Assembly: GCF_007988825.1 (NCBI RefSeq)
Contig: NZ_BJUW01000018.1
Span: 1-54,314 of the forward strand
Direction: 5' to 3'
Origin: Microbacterium aerolatum
Lineage (GTDB): Bacteria; Actinomycetota; Actinomycetes; Actinomycetales; Microbacteriaceae
DNA length: 54,314 bases
The position numbers were made by a program, and so were the translations under genes. Shown one piece after another: positions 50,779-54,314 of the stretch (the first letter of the stretch is position 1; each line of letters opens with the position of its first letter). The notes below the pieces were generated by a model that ran no database searches, was not told where the DNA came from, and saw only the letters and a program-made list of their open reading frames with translations.

Positions 50779-51147
50779 ATGCCCGTCACCGGACCCGATT
50801 TCATCTCTCTCCAGACTCGCGACCTCGAGGCCTCGCGGGAGTTCTACGAGCACTACCTCGGCCTCGTCCGCGCTCAGGCGGGCCCGCCTCACGCCGTCGT
50901 CTTCGAGACGACGCCGATCGCGTTCGCCGTGCGGGATGTCGCCCCGGGCACGGATCTCGCCTCTGTCCCGCAGCCCGGCATCGGAACCGCGATCTGGCTG
51001 CACGCCACAGACGTCCAGGCGATTCACGACGCGCTCGTCGCCGACGGACACACGATCGTCTCCGCCCCGATCGACGGCCCCTTCGGCCGGACCTTCACGT
51101 TCGCGGATCCCGACGGATACCACGTCACCCTTCACGACCGCGTCTGA
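50779..51147 (+). CDS. VOC-family (glyoxalase-like) protein
   Basis: A 122-residue single VOC module: PDFISLQTRDLEASREFYEH, YLGLVRAQAGPPHAVVFETT, GPFGRTFTFADPDGYHVTLH. The family covers glyoxalases, dioxygenases and drug-binding resistance proteins; the usual metal-ligand pattern is only partly visible. Control by a MarR repressor suggests a role in handling a toxic small molecule. An AAGGAG ribosome site precedes the ATG. Confidence 0.87.
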   Translation: MPVTGPDFISLQTRDLEASREFYEHYLGLVRAQAGPPHAVVFETTPIAFAVRDVAPGTDLASVPQPGIGTAIWLHATDVQAIHDALVADGHTIVSAPIDGPFGRTFTFADPDGYHVTLHDRV

Positions 51148-51185
51148 GACGAAAGTGCGCGGGCCCGCCGCATACGATCGTTCAT

Positions 51186-52400
51186 ATGACTTCTTCGGCC
51201 CAGGTGGCACCGGAGCTCCGCCGCGCGCGGGTCGGCGTCGCGCTGCTGTTCCTCACCAACGGCGCGCTGTTCGCCAACATCCTGCCGCGCTACCCCGAGA
51301 TCAAGGATGCACTCGGTCTGGATGCCGCCGCCTATGGCCTCGCGATCGCCGCCTTCCCGGCCGGAGCGATGGTCGCGGGGCTTGCCGCGGCGATGTTCAT
51401 CCGGCGGTTCGGGTCCGCGAAGGTCGCCGTCGCCGGAACCATCATCACCAGCCTCGGCATCCTGGCCGCCGGGTTCTCACCGTCCGTCATCTTCTTCGCG
51501 CTCGGACTGTTCATCGGCGGAGCGTCGGATGCCATCACCGACGTCGCCCAGAACGCCCACGCGCTGCGCGTGCAGCGCGGCTTCGGCCGCTCGATCATCA
51601 ACTCGTTCCACGCGATCTGGTCGATCGGCGCGGTCGTCGGCGGTTCGATGGCGGCGGTGGCCATCGCGGTCGCTCTGCCCGTCGGCATCCACCTGATCAT
51701 CTCCGCCGTGATCTTCGGCGTCGTCTCGCTCGTCGCCCTGCGAATGTGCCTGCCGGGCCGCGACGATCGTACGGAGGAAGACGCGATCGCGGGCGGCGAG
51801 GAAGTCGGCGGCGCGCTGCAGCGCATCACCGCGAAGACCGTGATCATCATCGTCGCGCTGGTGCTGATCTCGATCGCCGGCGCGCTCGTAGAGGATGCCG
51901 GGATGTCGTGGGCGACTCTCTACCTGGCCACCTCGCTCGACGCCCCCGCGGCACTCGCCGCCACCGGATACATCGCGCTCGTCGGCGCGCAGTTCATCGG
52001 TCGCATCGTCGGCGACCGCCTCACCGACCGCTTCGGTCAGCGCGCCGTGGCCGTGACCGGCGGGCTGATCGCGTCGGTCGGCATGGGGCTCGCGCTGGCC
52101 TTCCCGACGATCCCCGGCACGATCCTCGGTTTCGCGGCCGCGGGCTACGGTGTCGCGACGCTCATCCCCGCCGCCATGCACGTCGCCGACGAACTGCCGG
52201 GCCTTCGCCATGGTGCGGGGCTGACGATCGTCTCGTGGCTGCTGCGCCTCGGATTCCTGTTCTCGCCGCCGATCGTCGGGCTCGTCGCGGACAACGCGGG
52301 GCTGCGGACGGGGCTGCTCGTCGTGCCGATCGCGGGGGTCGTGGCGGTGCTGTGCGCGTGGGCGCTGCAGGGGCGGCGGGAGCGCAATGTGCAACCCTAG
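51186..52400 (+). CDS. MFS transporter
   Basis: A 404-residue, 12-helix major facilitator. It begins RARVGVALLFLTNGALFANI and contains YPEIKDALGLDAAAYGLAIA, FIRRFGSAKVAVAGTIITSL, and GRIVGDRLTDRFGQRAVAVT between helices, the look of YbjJ/FucP-like exporters or sugar porters. No ribosome site precedes the ATG and a TACGAT hexamer is close, so the transcript may be leaderless. The stop codon lies inside the first operator of the following SRPBCC/ArsR unit. Substrate unknown. Confidence 0.87.
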   Translation: MTSSAQVAPELRRARVGVALLFLTNGALFANILPRYPEIKDALGLDAAAYGLAIAAFPAGAMVAGLAAAMFIRRFGSAKVAVAGTIITSLGILAAGFSPSVIFFALGLFIGGASDAITDVAQNAHALRVQRGFGRSIINSFHAIWSIGAVVGGSMAAVAIAVALPVGIHLIISAVIFGVVSLVALRMCLPGRDDRTEEDAIAGGEEVGGALQRITAKTVIIIVALVLISIAGALVEDAGMSWATLYLATSLDAPAALAATGYIALVGAQFIGRIVGDRLTDRFGQRAVAVTGGLIASVGMGLALAFPTIPGTILGFAAAGYGVATLIPAAMHVADELPGLRHGAGLTIVSWLLRLGFLFSPPIVGLVADNAGLRTGLLVVPIAGVVAVLCAWALQGRRERNVQP

Positions 52401-52440
52401 GGTTGCGCTGTACTGTGCGACATGCAATCCTGGGGTTGCA
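52391..52440. promoter_or_regulatory. Twin operators of the SRPBCC/ArsR unit
   Basis: GCAACCCTAGGGTTGC (52391-52406) is a perfect 16-bp palindrome that overlaps the stop of the MFS gene. TGCAATCCTGGGGTTGCA (52423-52440) is a close second copy. The TACTGT hexamer between them may be the -10 element. Binding of the ArsR-type protein encoded downstream is the simplest explanation. Confidence 0.8.
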
Positions 52441-52484
52441 GGTGGTCGACCGACCGTCGCACACTCGATCCAGGAGGCTCACTC

Positions 52485-52991
52485 ATGGTCAGCACGACTC
52501 AGAATCCGGCAGCCGTCGTCGACGAAGACACGTTCTCGGTTCGGCGGACGATCCACATCGCAGCATCCATCGACAAGGTCTGGCGGGCCATCACCGAGCC
52601 GGCGGAGATCTCTCGCTGGTGCGGCCGCACCGAGCTCGACGGCGCGAGCGTCGGTGCGACCGGCACGATGACCTTCCCGGATACGGAACCGTTCTCCCTG
52701 CGCGTGGAAGCGCGCGAAGAGCTGCGGCGGATCGCATACCGCTGGAACAACGACGACGCCTACCGCGATGCCCACGAGGGATCCGTCGGCGATCACGCCG
52801 ACCCGCTCGCCCCCGAGCGCACGACGGTGTTCACCTTCACGCTCGAGGAGTCGGACGGCGGCACGCAGCTCACCGTGGTCGAGACAGGCTTCGATGTCAC
52901 GTCCGATCCGGCGTTCAACCTCGAGAGCCACCGCACGGGCTGGACCGCCGAACTCGACAAGCTCGTCGCGCTGCTGGAGGCCGCCTCATGA
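52485..52991 (+). CDS. SRPBCC (AHSA1-like) protein
   Basis: A 168-residue protein with the Bet v 1/AHSA1 fold: FSVRRTIHIAASIDKVWRAI, TEPAEISRWCGRTELDGASV, TVFTFTLEESDGGTQLTVVE and the end helix HRTGWTAELDKLVALLEAAS. These proteins bind lipophilic ligands in a deep cavity; their actual roles are mostly unknown. An AGGAGG site precedes the ATG. Its stop overlaps the start of the ArsR gene by 4 bp, a very common partnership. Confidence 0.9.
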   Translation: MVSTTQNPAAVVDEDTFSVRRTIHIAASIDKVWRAITEPAEISRWCGRTELDGASVGATGTMTFPDTEPFSLRVEAREELRRIAYRWNNDDAYRDAHEGSVGDHADPLAPERTTVFTFTLEESDGGTQLTVVETGFDVTSDPAFNLESHRTGWTAELDKLVALLEAAS

Positions 52992-53305
52992 CAGGTGTCG
53001 CACTGGCTCCCGTGTTCGCCGCGCTCGCGGACGAGACGCGATGGAGCATCCTGGCGGCGCTCGGCGAGGGGGATGCCTCGGCTTCCGCCCTCGCCGGAAG
53101 GTTACCGGTGTCGCGGCAGGCGATCGCGAAACACCTCTCCGTGCTGCAGGAGGTCGGACTCGTCGAACCCGTACCCGTGGGGCGCGAGGTTCGTTACCGA
53201 GTCGTCGGGGCTTCGCTCAACGCGACGGCTCGGCTGCTCGACGAGATCGGGCGGCAGTGGGACCGGCGTCTGGCGGCGATCAAGGAGATCGCCGAGGGGC
53301 TCTAG
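52988..53305 (+). CDS. ArsR-family transcriptional regulator
   Basis: A 105-residue winged-helix repressor: LAPVFAALADETRWSILAAL, RLPVSRQAIAKHLSVLQEVG, LVEPVPVGREVRYRVVGASL. The ELCVCDL metal-binding motif of arsenic and zinc sensors is absent, so a non-metal signal is likely. It is co-translated with the SRPBCC protein and probably represses the unit through the twin GGGTTGC palindromes upstream. Its TAG stop shares the CTAG with the stop of a small opposite-strand frame. Confidence 0.92.
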   Translation: MTGVALAPVFAALADETRWSILAALGEGDASASALAGRLPVSRQAIAKHLSVLQEVGLVEPVPVGREVRYRVVGASLNATARLLDEIGRQWDRRLAAIKEIAEGL

Positions 53306-53433
53306 GGTCTTCGGTCGCGCTGCGGCATTCGGTCCCGCCGATCCTGGAACGCGATGGTGGCGAGCACGCCGATGAGCAGGATCAGCTCGAACGAGTTCGT
53401 GATCGCGCCGCTCGGCATCGGAATCGCATCCAT
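53302..53433 (-). CDS. Possible 43-residue single-span membrane protein
   Basis: A short frame reads MDAIPMPSGAITNSFELILL at its start, continues through a hydrophobic helix (LILLIGVLATIAF) and ends with a strongly basic tail (QDRRDRMPQRDRRP). The ATG at 53433 has AGGGGG five bases upstream. The layout, short outside part, one helix, Arg-rich inside tail, is that of a small membrane protein. It is too short to be sure; the alternative is chance. Confidence 0.42.
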   Translation of the reverse strand: MDAIPMPSGAITNSFELILLIGVLATIAFQDRRDRMPQRDRRP

Positions 53434-53490
53434 CGGCACCCCCTGTGGCGACCGGGCTGACGTACCCGAGCTTCCTTTGCGGGTGTGGCG

Positions 53491-53518
53491 CTGTTCGACT
53501 TATCCACAGATCGAACAG
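53491..53518. promoter_or_regulatory. Inverted repeat enclosing a DnaA-box-like sequence
   Basis: CTGTTCGA (53491-53498) and TCGAACAG (53511-53518) are perfect inverted arms around 12 bp that contain TTATCCACA (53500-53508), an exact consensus DnaA box. It lies 40 bp upstream of the DUF222 gene and probably belongs to its promoter. The arms resemble half-sites of actinobacterial LexA boxes but in outward orientation. Confidence 0.5.
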
Positions 53519-53557
53519 ATCTCCGACAATGTCCGTAGCCATGCGTACTCTGGAGAT

Positions 53558-54314
53558 ATGTCAAAGCTGACCGCACTGCACGAGGCGATATCTCGCCTCG
53601 ACGAGGCGTGGGCGGACGCTGAGGACTCGAATGATCTTTCGAGAGAACGGCTCCTCTCAGTGACGGATGCCGTCGCGCTCGTGCAGCGCAGGCTGGATGC
53701 CGTGCAGGTCGATGTGGCAGCAGGTCTCGCGCGTGAATCACGACCGGAGCTCGGTGCGGAGTCGCTCGCGAAACAGCAGGGTTTCCGTACCCCCGCCAAG
53801 ATGCTCTCGACGACGATGGGAGTGTCGACGGGCGACGCACTCCGGCTGATCAAGGTCGGCGAGAGCACGTCGCCGCGCACGGACCTGCTCGGCGCGAAGC
53901 TGCCGGCGAAGTATCCGCTGGTGAGCGAGGCGATGAATGGCGGCGCGCTCGGTGCGCAGGCCGCCGCGATGATCACCGGACTGCTCGATCGCTGCCGCGT
54001 CGCAGCCGGTGCGGAGCGCGTAGCCGAGGGCGAGAAGCTGCTGACCGAGGCGGCCGTCGGGCTCGGTCTCGACGAGCTGCGCAAGCTGATCGTCCGAGCT
54101 GAGGCCTGGCTCGACCCCGATGGTGTGGAGCCGCGGGAAGACGAGGCGCGCGCCCAACGATCGCTGACCTTCTTCGAACGCAAGGGCATGATCCACTTCA
54201 ACGGACAGCTGGATGCCGAATCGGGGGCACCGGTCGTCGCCGCGCTGCGCGGCTACGTCAGTGCCACGTTCGCGGCGCGGAAGGCTGCCGTCGATCCAGA
54301 CGCACCGGATGCCG
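53558..54314 (+). CDS. DUF222 protein, probable HNH endonuclease, N-terminal part
   Basis: The frame is open to the right edge, giving 252 residues. It matches DUF222: LHEAISRLDEAWADAEDSND, DAVALVQRRLDAVQVDVAAG, then AEAWLDPDGVEPREDEARAQ and RSLTFFERKGMIHFNGQLDA, ESGAPVVAALRGYV. In actinobacteria DUF222 is normally followed by an HNH nuclease domain, which here would lie outside the window. The ATG at 53558 has TCTGGAGATAT upstream. Such genes occur in many copies per genome in this order and their role is unsettled. Confidence 0.88.
   Translation, partial: MSKLTALHEAISRLDEAWADAEDSNDLSRERLLSVTDAVALVQRRLDAVQVDVAAGLARESRPELGAESLAKQQGFRTPAKMLSTTMGVSTGDALRLIKVGESTSPRTDLLGAKLPAKYPLVSEAMNGGALGAQAAAMITGLLDRCRVAAGAERVAEGEKLLTEAAVGLGLDELRKLIVRAEAWLDPDGVEPREDEARAQRSLTFFERKGMIHFNGQLDAESGAPVVAALRGYVSATFAARKAAVDPDAPDA

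Noticed and set aside
50936..53305. A 789-residue plus-strand reading frame ending in the ArsR protein
   Set aside because: Only its last 105 residues are a real protein; the rest is Arg/Pro-rich shadow of the VOC, MFS and SRPBCC genes in another frame.
53500..53508. Replication origin, from the DnaA box
   Set aside because: It is a single box without a cluster, AT-rich unwinding region or dnaA/dnaN neighbours.
1..54314. rRNA and tRNA genes
   Set aside because: I saw no stretch with rRNA conservation or a convincing tRNA cloverleaf on either strand by eye; a dedicated scan was not possible.

Overview
The window looks like a chromosomal segment of a high-GC actinobacterium, most likely a Microbacterium or close relative in the Microbacteriaceae. 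The reasons are strong GC bias at third codon positions, ABC sugar importers without their own ATPase gene, a DUF222 (HNH-type) gene at the right end, BioQ-type control of bioY, a secreted multidomain mannosidase and several apparently leaderless or GTG-started genes. The genus is inferred from gene style; no rRNA or tRNA gene is visible.

Layout. 1-652 is one end of an IS481-type insertion sequence that appears to have landed in a small palindromic repeat. 742-3523 holds small regulator/target pairs (bioY with a BioQ-like TetR regulator, a DUF4188 gene with a MerR regulator, an NTF2-like protein). 3571-16048 is a coherent carbohydrate locus: a lipoprotein sugar-binding protein, two CUT1 permeases, an AGE-family sugar isomerase, a mannose-6-phosphate isomerase with an extra N-terminal domain, a ROK sugar kinase, a LacI-type regulator and a 1363-residue secreted GH92 enzyme. 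Three promoters share one design, TTGACR followed by a -10 element buried in a TGGTAACGTTACCA-like LacI operator, so this is a self-contained regulon. The GH92 enzyme has Gln where most of its family have the catalytic acid Glu, which suggests a phosphomannan (Man-1-P-6-Man) uncapping activity.

16116-25761 is mixed: a guanine/cytosine-type deaminase, a convergent repeat zone, a large S1-like/coiled-coil protein with a possible RelE-like tail, a pRiA4b ORF-3-type protein, a VapBC toxin-antitoxin pair, a flavin-fold stress protein, a BKACE-type enzyme, small unknown proteins, a HipA-like kinase fragment and an SDR/TetR pair. 25762-27166 contains a lower-GC insert followed by a 5'-truncated second copy of the TetR gene.

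27206-42428 is a defence island. It holds a type III restriction-modification pair (res, mod), a divergent FRG-domain gene, and a tight operon of DUF6361, phospholipase-D-type nuclease, large SF2 helicase and SNF2 helicase. The four-gene operon is the best candidate for a poorly described system; neither BREX nor DISARM core genes are present.

42429-54314 returns to ordinary chromosome: a DUF2510/SHOCT protein, a DUF4352-like membrane protein, an unknown protein, an amidohydrolase/MFS pair with a divergent LysR regulator, an XRE/DUF2975 pair, a MarR/VOC pair with twin operators, an MFS exporter, an SRPBCC/ArsR pair with twin operators, a possible 43-residue membrane protein and the start of a DUF222 protein. 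Everything was read by eye from sequence; no database search was run.
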